Assembly: GCF_016428585.1 (NCBI RefSeq)
Contig: NZ_JAELVR010000003.1
Location: 124,001 to 188,000 of the forward strand
Reading direction: 5' to 3'
Source: Sedimentitalea arenosa
GTDB taxonomy: Bacteria > Pseudomonadota > Alphaproteobacteria > Rhodobacterales > Rhodobacteraceae
DNA length: 64,000 nucleotides
A program made the position numbers and the translations under genes. Position 1 is the stretch's first letter. Each line of letters opens with the position of its first letter. The notes beneath the pieces are model-generated. The model saw nothing but the letters and a program-made list of their open reading frames with translations, searched no databases and was not told the DNA's origin. This document shows positions 37,602-46,261 of the stretch, piece after piece.

Positions 37602-40037
37602 TCAAGAGCCGGCTGTCGCCTGCGTGCCGGGCATCGTGTCCAGCCCGGACGCCGCCATCAGCCGCGCGGTTTCCTCGGCCATCAGGCGCTCCTCGGCCAC
37701 CCCCACCACCGGCACCTTGCCCACTTCCAGCAGCAGCGGCGCGGCCAGTGGCGTGATGCGCGGCAGACGCAGCAGGTCGACCCGGTCCCCAACCCGTTGC
37801 AGCATTTCCTCGATACGGCTGAAATCGACGAGGCCACGAAGCGCCTCGCGACGGGTGATATCCAGCATCAGGTGATCTGGGTCGTATTTCATGAGCGTGT
37901 CGTAAAGGATGTCGGATGAAAACGTTGCCTGCCGTCCCGACTTGCGCGCGCTTGGCGTGTTGCGTTCGATCAACCCGGCGATCGTCGCGCTGGCCCGAAA
38001 AGTGCGCTTCATCACCGCGTTGCCCGCGAGCCAACTGTCCAGTCCTTCGCGCAGGCGCGTCGGCTCCATCAACGGAGCCGCGTCCAGCAGCGGCTCCAGC
38101 CCCCAGATCAGGGTGGCGTAATCGGTCGCGACGAAACCAAGCGGGGCGAGTCCGAGGTCTTCCATCCGCTTGGTCAGCAGCAAGCCAAGTGTCTGCTGCG
38201 CGTTGCGCCCGGCAAAGCCGTAGACGCAGACATGTTCGCGCCCGTCATGGGGAAAGCTCTCGATCAGCAGGCGGCCGCGTTCGGGCAGGCGGGAAACGCG
38301 GCGTTGCAGAGCCAGCCAGTCCGCGGTGTGAGACGGCAGCTGTGGCCAATCCTCTTGGGCGAACAGATCCAGAATGCGCGCGCTGAGTTGGGTCGAGGTT
38401 GCGAACTTGGTGCCCATGAAGGTCGCGATCTTCGGTTTGCGATCGGCACGGCGGGTGACTTCGACGGTCATCTCGCGCAATCCTTCGTAGCGCACGACCT
38501 GCCCGCCGATCAGGAAGGTATCGCCGGGCGTGAGCGAGGCCGCGAACGCCTCCTCGACCTCGCCCAGCGGCTTGCCGCCGCGATTGCGTTGCAGGCGGAC
38601 TTTCAGCGTGTCGGTGTCCTCGATGGTGCCGATATTCATCCGGATTCTCTGGGCGCTGCGTGGGTCGCGCAACTGCCACAAGCCATCGGATCGCTGCACC
38701 AATCGTTGCCACCGGTCATAGGCGCGCAACGCGTAGCCGCCGGTCGCCGCGAAATCGAGACAGCGGTCGAACTCTGTCCGATCGAGATCGCGGTAGGCTC
38801 CGGCGGTGGTGACTTCGGCGAACAGGTCGTCCGCGTGGAACGGTCCGGCGCAGGCGGCGATCAGGATGTGTTGGCACAGCACGTCGAGCGGGCCGGGACC
38901 GCGCGGTTCTCCGTCAAGATCATGTGCCATCACGGCCTGAAGCGCGGCGAGACATTCCACGACCTCGAACCGGTTGGCCGGCACCAACAGGGCCTTTGAC
39001 GGCGCGTTGTAGCGGTGGTTCGCGCGGCCAATCCGCTGCACCAGGCGTTTGACGTTCTTCGGCGCACCGATCTGGATCACGAGGTCCACGTCGCCCCAGT
39101 CGATCCCCAGGTCGAGGCTGCCGGTGCAGACGATCGCCCGCAATTCTCCCCGCACCATCGCGGCCTCGACCCGGACGCGCTGCTGCCGATCGAGACTGCC
39201 GTGGTGGATGCCGATCGGCAAACCCTCGGTATTGGCGAGCCAGAGATTGTGAAAGAAGATCTCGGCCTGGGCGCGGGTGTTGTGAAAGATCAACGTGGTC
39301 CGATGGGCGCGGACCTGGTCGAGCACGGCAGGAATGGCATGGGCGGCGCCGCCGCCTGCCCAGGGCGGTGGGGCGCCGGTCTCTAGCATCCGGATGTCCG
39401 GCGCCGGGCCTGGGTCGGCCATCAGGATCTCGCACGGGTCGGGATGGCGGGCAAGAAGGCGGGCGATGGCCGTCGGATCGTCCACTGTCGCCGAGAGGCC
39501 CACGCGGCGCAGGCCGGGGCACAGGGTTTGGAGGCGCGCCAAGGCGAGCATGAGCTGATCGCCCCGCTTGCTGTCCGCGAGCGCATGGATTTCGTCGACG
39601 ATGACCCGTTGCAGGCGTTCGAACATCCGTGGCGCATCCTCGTAGGAGACCAGAAGCGCGAGGCTTTCGGGAGTGGTGAGCAGGATATGTGGCGGATCGG
39701 CCCGCTGGCGCTTCTTGCGCGTGGCGGAGGTGTCGCCGGTGCGGTCCTCGATGCGGATCGGCAAGCCGATCTCTGCGACCGGAGTCTCGAGGTTGCGCCT
39801 GATATCGGCGGCCAGCGCCTTGAGGGGGCTCACATAGAGCGTGTGCAGCCCCGCACGTGGTGTCTGTGCGAGGTCGACCAGCGTGGGCAGGAAACCGGCC
39901 ATTGTTTTCCCGCCGCCGGTCGGAGCGATGAGCAGGGTCGCGGGGTCCTTCGCCCGCGCCAGCATGGCGCGTTGGTGAGGATGGATCGACCATCCCCTGT
40001 CGGTGAACCAGCGGTTGATAGCGTCGGGCAGTTCCAT
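37602..40037 (-). CDS. Ligase-associated DEXH-box helicase (Lhr family)
   Basis: An 811-residue superfamily 2 helicase. Motif I is APTGGGKTMAGFLP, motif Ia YVSPLKALAADI, motif II VDEIHALADSKRGDQ, motif III GLSATVDDP, motif IV/V TTLIFHNTRAQAE and CTGSLDLGIDWGDVD, and motif VI LVQRIGRANHRY. The rest matches the Lhr core, with the winged-helix and the C-terminal DUF1998-like/Lhr region. Length is that of the short (about 800-residue) ligase-associated form. It probably unwinds damaged DNA for pdeM-linked repair. Confidence 0.92.
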   Translation of the reverse strand: MELPDAINRWFTDRGWSIHPHQRAMLARAKDPATLLIAPTGGGKTMAGFLPTLVDLAQTPRAGLHTLYVSPLKALAADIRRNLETPVAEIGLPIRIEDRTGDTSATRKKRQRADPPHILLTTPESLALLVSYEDAPRMFERLQRVIVDEIHALADSKRGDQLMLALARLQTLCPGLRRVGLSATVDDPTAIARLLARHPDPCEILMADPGPAPDIRMLETGAPPPWAGGGAAHAIPAVLDQVRAHRTTLIFHNTRAQAEIFFHNLWLANTEGLPIGIHHGSLDRQQRVRVEAAMVRGELRAIVCTGSLDLGIDWGDVDLVIQIGAPKNVKRLVQRIGRANHRYNAPSKALLVPANRFEVVECLAALQAVMAHDLDGEPRGPGPLDVLCQHILIAACAGPFHADDLFAEVTTAGAYRDLDRTEFDRCLDFAATGGYALRAYDRWQRLVQRSDGLWQLRDPRSAQRIRMNIGTIEDTDTLKVRLQRNRGGKPLGEVEEAFAASLTPGDTFLIGGQVVRYEGLREMTVEVTRRADRKPKIATFMGTKFATSTQLSARILDLFAQEDWPQLPSHTADWLALQRRVSRLPERGRLLIESFPHDGREHVCVYGFAGRNAQQTLGLLLTKRMEDLGLAPLGFVATDYATLIWGLEPLLDAAPLMEPTRLREGLDSWLAGNAVMKRTFRASATIAGLIERNTPSARKSGRQATFSSDILYDTLMKYDPDHLMLDITRREALRGLVDFSRIEEMLQRVGDRVDLLRLPRITPLAAPLLLEVGKVPVVGVAEERLMAEETARLMAASGLDTMPGTQATAGS

Positions 40038-40062
40038 CAGGGGCAGTGTAGCGTGACCCGGA

Positions 40063-40109
40063 TTGGGGGCCAGCCCCCAAACCCCCGGAGTATTTCGCCA
40101 AAGATGAAG
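40063..40109. repeat. Dispersed Rhodobacteraceae-type intergenic repeat, copy 2
   Basis: TTGGGGGC and GCCCCCAA form a hairpin (40063-40080), then ACCCCCGG, then GAGTATTTCGCCAAAGATGAAG (40088-40109). The last 22 bases differ from copy 1 at 16213-16234 only by a shift of one T and one or two substitutions. It occupies the gap between the dehydrogenase and helicase genes and ends beside the stop of the former. Confidence 0.6.
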
Positions 40110-40910
40110 TCAGGGGCGCGCTTTCAGGGCGCGGATGGCAGCTTGAACCGCTTCGGGGAGTTGTGTGTCGGCTCCGTCGGGAGCGGCGTCGAGCGCACTT
40201 GCGACATCCTTGACGAGGATGCCGATGGTGTTGTCGGGTTGGTGGCCGTCCCGCGCGAATTCGATGTCGTTGAAGCCGGAGGCGAACCAGTTCTGCCCCG
40301 AGGACGAGGCGATGAGTGCGAGCAAATCGTTTTCGTCGAGGCCCGCGCTATCGGCCCAGTCCAGCACGAGGCGGGTCATCGCGGTGCTCGCGGCCGCAAG
40401 CAGGTTGTTGAGCACCTTGGCCTGCATGCCGGCGCCGAAAGGGCCCATACGATGGAAATGGACGCCCATCGCGTCGAGCAGCGGCTGGACTGCGTGAAGA
40501 TCGGCGGGCTGACCGCCCAGCATGAAGGACAGGCGCGCCTCAAGCGCAGCGACCTGGGCGCCGGACATCGGAGCGTCGATGAGCGCCACGTGGGCCGGGA
40601 CGCGGTCGCGCAAGCCGTGAAGGTAGCGTGGCGAGAGGGTCGAGCATATCAGCACGCGTTCAATTCGGGGTGCCAGAGCAAATCCCTGGGCGCCGAAGAG
40701 AACGTCCTCGGTCTGATCGATGTCGCGTACAACCGTCAGGAGCGTTTTCAGATCCGCCGCAAAGGGGGCTGGGTCGTCCGTCATGGCTGGCGCAAGCGGC
40801 CCGAATTCGATTGGTGGCCTTATGTCGAAACCGCGCGCGTCAAAGCCTGCCGCGCGCAAGGCGGCGAGCATCGGTGCTCCCATCCGACCGCATCCCGCAA
40901 TGCCGATCAT
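40110..40910 (-). CDS. Beta-hydroxyacid dehydrogenase family protein (3-HIBADH-like)
   Basis: A 266-residue NAD(P)-dependent dehydrogenase. The Rossmann motif GIAGCGRMGAPM starts at residue 3, the substrate-binding DAPMSGAQVAALEARL follows in the middle, and the catalytic lysine is in GAGMQAKVLNNLLAA. The overall plan matches the 3-hydroxyisobutyrate/tartronate semialdehyde reductase family, but it is shorter than most members (about 290). Substrate not determined. It overlaps the end of the AAA ATPase gene by four bases, so the two are translationally coupled at the end of the tad operon. Confidence 0.85.
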   Translation of the reverse strand: MIGIAGCGRMGAPMLAALRAAGFDARGFDIRPPIEFGPLAPAMTDDPAPFAADLKTLLTVVRDIDQTEDVLFGAQGFALAPRIERVLICSTLSPRYLHGLRDRVPAHVALIDAPMSGAQVAALEARLSFMLGGQPADLHAVQPLLDAMGVHFHRMGPFGAGMQAKVLNNLLAAASTAMTRLVLDWADSAGLDENDLLALIASSSGQNWFASGFNDIEFARDGHQPDNTIGILVKDVASALDAAPDGADTQLPEAVQAAIRALKARP

Positions 40911-42214
40911 TTCACGATCTTTTCATCCTTCACGAACATGTTGGCCCAAGCCCGGTCGATGAGATCAGGACTCATCCGGTAGGGGATACCTTCGAAGTCA
41001 CAGATCGCGATCATCTGGTCGATCAGGAAAACCGGCTGATAATTGGCGTAGACGTTGTCGATGGTCGGGTATTTCTGCTTGAGCAGATGCACCAGCGTTG
41101 CCTCGTCAAGCTCCATGCCCTTCTTTCGCGCGACGAGGGCGAAGATCTTGAGGAAGTTTTCCTGGCTCGGCCCGTCGATCTTGATCTTGAAGAAGATCCG
41201 GCGCAGCGCGGCCTGGTCGAAGATCTCGTTCGGGTGAAAGTTGGTCGAGAAGATCACCAAAGTGTCAAAGGGCACCTCGAACTTCTCGCCTGACTGCAGG
41301 CCGAGAATGTCCTTTCCTTCCTCGAGCGGTACGATCCAGCGGTTGATCAGCGCCTGGGGCGGTTCCTCCTGCCGGCCGAGGTCGTCGACGATGAAGATAC
41401 CCCCGGTGGATTTCAGTTGCAGCGGCGCTTGGTAGGTGCGCGCGGTCGGGTTGTAGACGAGGTCGAGCATCTTGAGCGACAATTCCCCGCCTGTCACCAC
41501 GGTGGGCCGTTCGCAGCACACATAACGCGTGTCGAACCGTTTGGCGCGACGCAGCGAGTTGGGATCGTCGCGGATTTCATCGACGGCGGTGTGCACGATC
41601 GGATCGTAAACGGTGATGACTTGCCCGGAATACTCGATGGCCCGCGGCACGTAGACCTTGTCGCCGAGCGCGTCACGGATGCCGTTGGAGATCGAGGACT
41701 TGCCGTTGCCGGGTGGACCATACATCAGGATCGAGCGCCCCGCGCTGACGGCGGGACCGAGGTGATCAAGCAGGCTGTCGGGTAGGATCAGGTGGCCCAT
41801 GGCACTGGTTAACTGGTCACGGGTGATCTGGATGTTGCGGATCGACTGACGCTTGACCTGGTCGCGGTAGACGTCGAGCGGCACCGGCATCGCGCCGAAA
41901 TATTCCGACTGCGCGAGCGCATCCAGCGCCCGCGCCTTGCCGGCGTCGGTCAGTTGGTATCCCATTTCGTTGCCGTTGTTGGCGTTGAGCGTCCCGGTGG
42001 CCTCGAGCAGGCGCTGGTCGCGGGCGATGTCGACCAGTTCCTGTGTCACCTGCATCGGCAGGCAGATCGCGGCGGCGATTTCCGAGACCGTATCGACGGT
42101 CTTGCGGAAGATCGTCTTGAGCAGGATGTCCCGCATCATCACCAGCGGAAGTTTCATGTCGTCGATGCCCCGGGGTAGAGGCGGTTCCATGACGGGGGTG
42201 ACTTGCATGTTCAT
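40907..42214 (-). CDS. AAA-type ATPase at the end of the tad locus
   Basis: A 435-residue protein with a Walker A GPPGNGKSSISNG in the middle and a Walker B GIFIVDDLGRQEEPP. The preceding region (DMKLPLVMMRDILLKTIFRKTV and IRNIQITRDQLTSAMGHLI) is helical and winged-helix-like; the C-terminal ends with AICDFEGIPYRMSPDLIDRAW. I recognise it as a conserved Rhodobacterales/alphaproteobacterial ATPase of unknown role but cannot give a family name. It follows tadV by 110 bp on the same strand. It may assist Tad pilus assembly, which is inference from position. Confidence 0.7.
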   Translation of the reverse strand: MNMQVTPVMEPPLPRGIDDMKLPLVMMRDILLKTIFRKTVDTVSEIAAAICLPMQVTQELVDIARDQRLLEATGTLNANNGNEMGYQLTDAGKARALDALAQSEYFGAMPVPLDVYRDQVKRQSIRNIQITRDQLTSAMGHLILPDSLLDHLGPAVSAGRSILMYGPPGNGKSSISNGIRDALGDKVYVPRAIEYSGQVITVYDPIVHTAVDEIRDDPNSLRRAKRFDTRYVCCERPTVVTGGELSLKMLDLVYNPTARTYQAPLQLKSTGGIFIVDDLGRQEEPPQALINRWIVPLEEGKDILGLQSGEKFEVPFDTLVIFSTNFHPNEIFDQAALRRIFFKIKIDGPSQENFLKIFALVARKKGMELDEATLVHLLKQKYPTIDNVYANYQPVFLIDQMIAICDFEGIPYRMSPDLIDRAWANMFVKDEKIVK

Positions 42215-42324
42215 GTCGGGGCTTGATCCTGCTGTTGCTCGCCTCCGTGCATAGACGGGTTTTCTGGCAAGAATTGGGCAATTCCCGTGCGCTCTGCGGG
42301 TGGGCGGTGGTCAAGTCCGCGGTA

Positions 42325-42819
42325 TCAGGCTCCGAACTGCGCGCCGAGCAGGAGATAGATCGCCAGCGTTCCCCCCAGCGACAGGCCCATCGGGAACTTC
42401 CAGCCTGTTGACCAGCTTTTCCAGTCGGGGGCGACCCGACGCAGGGGCGTGTACTTGACCAGCCGATGGGTCGCGAAGGCGGCGAGCAGATTTGCGGCGA
42501 AGATCGCGAGGAGCAGCCGCAGGTCGCCGATCGCGATGTAAGGCGCCGCGGCCGCGGCGAACTTGGCATCTCCCGCACCGACGACACCGGCGGCATTGAG
42601 GATGATACCGATCACCAGAACCGCTCCCATTTGCAGCAGGCGCAACCCATAGGTGGGCAAGGGCAGCAGAAACAGGCCGACGATCACGAAAACCGCGGCC
42701 AGAAGGATGACCGCCTGGTTGGTGATACGCATCTCGCGCAGATCGGTAAAAGCGACGTAGAAGCAGATCGGCAACACGAAGGGCAGGAACCAGAATGCCG
42801 CAAAAGCCGAAACCGCCAT
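42325..42819 (-). CDS. tadV: Prepilin peptidase TadV/CpaA (A24 family)
   Basis: A 164-residue integral membrane aspartyl peptidase that cleaves the leader of Flp and minor pilins. The two catalytic aspartates are in FTDLREMRI (about residue 26) and in the GAGDAKF motif (GxGD, about residue 85). It has the short form without the N-methylase domain, typical of TadV/CpaA. Located at the distal end of the tad operon, five bases after a TPR lipoprotein gene stop. Confidence 0.93.
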   Translation of the reverse strand: MAVSAFAAFWFLPFVLPICFYVAFTDLREMRITNQAVILLAAVFVIVGLFLLPLPTYGLRLLQMGAVLVIGIILNAAGVVGAGDAKFAAAAAPYIAIGDLRLLLAIFAANLLAAFATHRLVKYTPLRRVAPDWKSWSTGWKFPMGLSLGGTLAIYLLLGAQFGA

Positions 42820-42824
42820 CGGAT

Positions 42825-43673
42825 TTAGCTGCTTTCGAGCGCCCGCAGGGATCGGGTCGCCTCTTCGAAATGCTGCGGATGGGTGTCGATGGCCTCGCGC
42901 AGCAGGCCTTCGCCCGTCTTCACATCACCCTGCTTGATCGCCGTCAGCGCCATCGTGTGCAGCAGTTCGGCGCGTTCGGTCTGCTCCATCGGAATGACCG
43001 GAAGGGAATAGTTGCGTTGTGCCCCTCGGGCCAGAACGAGGTTGTTCTTGGCGGTGAAGAGCGAGGGATCCTGCCGGATGGCTTCACCGAAGAGGCGTTC
43101 GGCCCCGGAGAAATCGCCCCGCGTCAGCTTGGAATAGCCCCAATTGTTCATGACGCCGGCGGGTTTCGTGGTCAGTCCGACCGCGGTATCGTAGAAGCTG
43201 TCTGACTTGTCCCACTCCTTGTTGGCGTCCGCCACCATCGCTTCGAGCCTGTACCGCTTGAAGGTCTCGTGGGTCGGCGGAACGCTGTCCAGCGTCTTTT
43301 CGGCCGCCTTCCAGTCGCCGTTGCGGATCTGGGCGTCGGCCAGTTGCACCTTGTCATCTGCCGTCGCACCGTTCATCGCGACCACCTTTTCCCAGGCGGC
43401 CGCGCCTTCGGTGTTGCGTTTGGCCCGTACCAGCGACGCCGCCAGCCCACGCTGCAGGTCAATCCGTCCGGGGGAATTCTGCAGACTGCGCGAGAAGTAA
43501 TCGACCGCCTCGTTCGGATCGGCCACCGTCAGCATCACATCGTTCAGGTCGCTTTCATCAACGACGTTTACGTCCTGAAAGGCCCGCTCGACCGTTTCGT
43601 CGGCTTTCTCCGCACAACCTGAAAGTGTGGTCGCGCCGGCAAGGAGTAGGGGAATCACGATAAGGTGGCGCAT
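42825..43673 (-). CDS. tadD: TPR lipoprotein, TadD-like
   Basis: A 282-residue lipoprotein with the lipobox LSGC at about residues 17-20 (MRHLIVIPLLLAGATTLSGC). Several tetratricopeptide repeats follow, for example AVDYFSRSLQNSPGRIDLQ, WKAAEKTLDSVPPTHETFK and FSGAERLFGEAIRQDPSLF. TadD-like proteins of Tad loci act as pilotins or assembly factors for the RcpA secretin. It begins 30 bases after the neighbouring smaller TPR lipoprotein ends. Confidence 0.8.
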   Translation of the reverse strand: MRHLIVIPLLLAGATTLSGCAEKADETVERAFQDVNVVDESDLNDVMLTVADPNEAVDYFSRSLQNSPGRIDLQRGLAASLVRAKRNTEGAAAWEKVVAMNGATADDKVQLADAQIRNGDWKAAEKTLDSVPPTHETFKRYRLEAMVADANKEWDKSDSFYDTAVGLTTKPAGVMNNWGYSKLTRGDFSGAERLFGEAIRQDPSLFTAKNNLVLARGAQRNYSLPVIPMEQTERAELLHTMALTAIKQGDVKTGEGLLREAIDTHPQHFEEATRSLRALESS

Positions 43674-43703
43674 TGTTTGCGTCCTTTACTGCTCTGGCCT
43701 CTG

Positions 43704-44294
43704 TCATGGTGTCTTGCGGATCAGGAAGTCGCTTCCACCCCGCCGCACCAATTTATAATCGTTGTTTGCGTCGTTATTATTAGCAGTATTCTCGGATTTT
43801 GCGAGTGCCAAGCGCAAATTATCCCGGATTGAGTCACTTTGGCCATTGTCCAGACCATAAGCCTTGCGGAAGACTCCGGTCGCTTCGGCGATCTCACCGC
43901 GTTCCATCAATACAACCCCAAGGTTATTCCATGCTTCGGGCCAGTCCGGCGCGGCCTCTACCGCGCGGCGCAGCAGGCGTTCGGATTGGCCAAGCCGGCC
44001 CAACCCCAGGTTGGCGGTGCCCAGTCCGCTGAGGATCTCGGGTGTCATGCCCTGATCGAGCGCCGCGCGCGTGAAGGCATCGAGTGCCAGTTCGTATTCC
44101 TCGGCGGCCATCAGGCGGTTGCCGACTTCGACGCCATCGACAGCTTCCGCGCGCAAGTCAACGCCGGGTGCGAACAGCCCGTCGGGCGAAGCGTCTGTCG
44201 CGCCCCTGTCGCAGGCGGCCATGGCCGCAAGAGCGGCAATGGCGAGGGCCAGCCTTCTGAGGGTTGCGCAAGGCGGCGCACCCGGTGTCGCCAT
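43704..44294 (-). CDS. Second small TPR lipoprotein in the tad locus
   Basis: A 196-residue protein starting MATPGAPPCATLRRLALAIAALAAMAAC; the lipobox is AMAAC at about residues 24-28. The rest is made of TPR-type repeats (LALDAFTRAALDQGMTPEIL, LGLGRLGQSERLLRRAVEA, AWNNLGVVLMERGEIAEA). The ATG lies one base after the tadC stop. The presence of two TadD-like lipoproteins in tandem is usual in Rhodobacterales tad loci; their division of labour is unknown. Confidence 0.78.
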   Translation of the reverse strand: MATPGAPPCATLRRLALAIAALAAMAACDRGATDASPDGLFAPGVDLRAEAVDGVEVGNRLMAAEEYELALDAFTRAALDQGMTPEILSGLGTANLGLGRLGQSERLLRRAVEAAPDWPEAWNNLGVVLMERGEIAEATGVFRKAYGLDNGQSDSIRDNLRLALAKSENTANNNDANNDYKLVRRGGSDFLIRKTP

Positions 44295-44295
44295 G

Positions 44296-45282
44296 TTACT
44301 GGTTGCCCATCTTTCCCAAGTTCGCGATCCCCTGCGCCGAAGGGCTGACCAGGATGATCAGCAGCGGCGGCACGGTCAGACCCATTGTGGCAAGCGTCAT
44401 TTTGGTTGGCAACTTGTTTGCCGCTTCCTCGGCGCGCATCACGCGCTTGTCGCGCATCTCGCTGGCATAGACCCGCAGCGCCTCGGCGATCGAGGTGCCG
44501 AAAGTGGCCGACTGGATCATCACGGTGACGAAGGAGGACACGTCCTGCACTCCGCACCGTGTGCCCATGTCGCGCAGAACCGAGGATTTCTCCTTGCCGG
44601 CTTTCATCTCGTAGGCGACGACTTCGAACTCCTCGGCGAGATCGGGGTAGGAGGCGTGCAGTTCCTTTGCGACCCGCACGATCGATTGATCCAGAGACTG
44701 GCCGGCCTCGACGCAAACCAGCAGCATGTCGAGCGCATCGGGAAAACCTTGTTCGATGGCTTCCTTGCGGGCGGCGACACGGCGGGTGATCCAGTATTTC
44801 GGCAGCATGTATCCGACGCCGCCGGGTCCGATCACGTACATGATCATCTTCTGGTTATCCAATTCCTGCCCGTTCGAAGAGAGCATCGCGATATAAATCA
44901 CGCCGCCGATCAGTCCGAGGATGCCAAGGGCGAACTGCGCGAAATGGAAGAACCGCACCGCGTCCTTGGATTGATAGCCGGCCTGGCGCAGCTTGAGTTG
45001 GATCGCGGACAGTTCGTCCTCGTTCTGCGGTTCGAGGAAGGTGGCGAACTTCTGCAGCTGCTCGTTGCGTCCAGTCTGACGCAACCGCTCCTTCTTGGGT
45101 TTTTCGCCGCTAGTCGGTTCGTTAGCGCGTTTCAACTTTTTCAGCGGATCCTCACGCTGGTTCAGCATCAGCGGGATGGTCAGCAGGATCATGAAAAGAC
45201 CCAGCACCCCGACCAGGATGATCGGGCCGAATTCGCCCAATGATCCGGTCACCATATCGTTGAGATCCGTCAGGATTTGCAT
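44296..45282 (-). CDS. tadC: Tad pilus inner-membrane platform protein TadC
   Basis: A 328-residue type II secretion F-domain protein with four membrane helices. It begins MQILTDLNDMVTGSLGEFGP with an N-terminal helix (IILVGVLGLFMILLTIPLML), then the cytoplasmic T2SF domain (FPDALDMLLVCVEAGQSLDQ, LREFE-like region LAEEFEVVAYEMKAGKEK) and two final helices. TadC pairs with TadB as the platform turned by TadA. It lies 10 bp after tadB. Confidence 0.93.
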   Translation of the reverse strand: MQILTDLNDMVTGSLGEFGPIILVGVLGLFMILLTIPLMLNQREDPLKKLKRANEPTSGEKPKKERLRQTGRNEQLQKFATFLEPQNEDELSAIQLKLRQAGYQSKDAVRFFHFAQFALGILGLIGGVIYIAMLSSNGQELDNQKMIMYVIGPGGVGYMLPKYWITRRVAARKEAIEQGFPDALDMLLVCVEAGQSLDQSIVRVAKELHASYPDLAEEFEVVAYEMKAGKEKSSVLRDMGTRCGVQDVSSFVTVMIQSATFGTSIAEALRVYASEMRDKRVMRAEEAANKLPTKMTLATMGLTVPPLLIILVSPSAQGIANLGKMGNQ

Positions 45283-45292
45283 GGCACGGCCC

Positions 45293-46261
45293 TTACACTT
45301 TGATGTTGGTGAGGATGCGCATCACGACCAGGTTGGCCGACAGCAGCAGTCCGACGACGAAACAGCCGGGGATGAACCAGGGATGGTCGTCGACCTCGGC
45401 ATAGTAGTTCGGATCGTTCACCAGGATGATGATGAGGCACAGCAGCGGAAAGGCCGACAGGAACTTGCCCGACCATTTCGCTTCGGCGGTGATGGCGTTG
45501 ACCCTGCGAAACAGGCGGAAGCGGGCGCGGATCACCTTGGCGAGGCCGGCGAGGATCTCGGCCAGGTTGCCACCCGATTGCTGCTGGATCGTCACCGCGA
45601 CCGACAGGAAACGCAGGTCCTGCATGTCGAGGCGCTCCGCCATTTCCTTGAGCGCGTCGCCGACATCGCGGCCATAGGCGCTTTCGTCGGCGATGATGCC
45701 GAATTCGGTCGCGAGCGGGTCCTCGATTTCCTTGGACACGATGGTGATCGCCGAGGAGAACGGATGACCGACCCGCAGGCTGCGTACCATCAGCTCGACC
45801 GCGTCGGGCAGTTGTTCGGCGATCATGCTCATGCGCTTCTTGGCCTTGGAATTGACCCAGAAATAGACGCTTCCGACGCCGATCCCGACCGAGGCGACGA
45901 GGCGCAATGGCACTTCGGCGGTCGTGCCGATGCTCAAGCCCACGAAGGCGATGACGGACAGGCCGCCCATGATCATGATCAGCTGGCGAGGTGTGAAGGC
46001 AATGGCCGCCTTCTGCGCCTTTTCCGCCAGCAACGAGTAGAGCGGAATCGAGCGCGACTTCATGTGCTGGCGCATTTCCTTGCGCAGCTGCTCGAGCACC
46101 TGTTCCCGCCCGGCACCCTTGTCGAGCATTTCCAGGCGGCGGTTGACCCGGCTGTTCAGGCTGATCGACTTGCCGAAGGCCACCAGATAGATGCCTTCGA
46201 CGAGGACAAGCACCCCGACGAAGATCAGGCCATAGATGATCGGTTCCGCGCTCAGTTCCAT
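45293..46261 (-). CDS. tadB: Tad pilus inner-membrane platform protein TadB
   Basis: A 322-residue type II secretion F-domain protein. An N-terminal helix (IIYGLIFVGVLVLVEGIYLV), then a pair of helices around residue 95-140, the cytoplasmic domain (LPDAVELMVRSLRVGHPFSS and QSGGNLAEILAGLAKVIRAR) and two C-terminal helices (LSAFPLLCLIIILVND, PGCFVVGLLLSANLVVMRIL). Its start codon overlaps the tadA stop (TGATG), so the two are translationally coupled. Confidence 0.93.
   Translation of the reverse strand: MELSAEPIIYGLIFVGVLVLVEGIYLVAFGKSISLNSRVNRRLEMLDKGAGREQVLEQLRKEMRQHMKSRSIPLYSLLAEKAQKAAIAFTPRQLIMIMGGLSVIAFVGLSIGTTAEVPLRLVASVGIGVGSVYFWVNSKAKKRMSMIAEQLPDAVELMVRSLRVGHPFSSAITIVSKEIEDPLATEFGIIADESAYGRDVGDALKEMAERLDMQDLRFLSVAVTIQQQSGGNLAEILAGLAKVIRARFRLFRRVNAITAEAKWSGKFLSAFPLLCLIIILVNDPNYYAEVDDHPWFIPGCFVVGLLLSANLVVMRILTNIKV

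Noticed and set aside
37602-40037. Plus-strand frames opposite the Lhr helicase
   Set aside because: They are shadows of a high-GC coding region; the helicase motifs are all on the minus strand.
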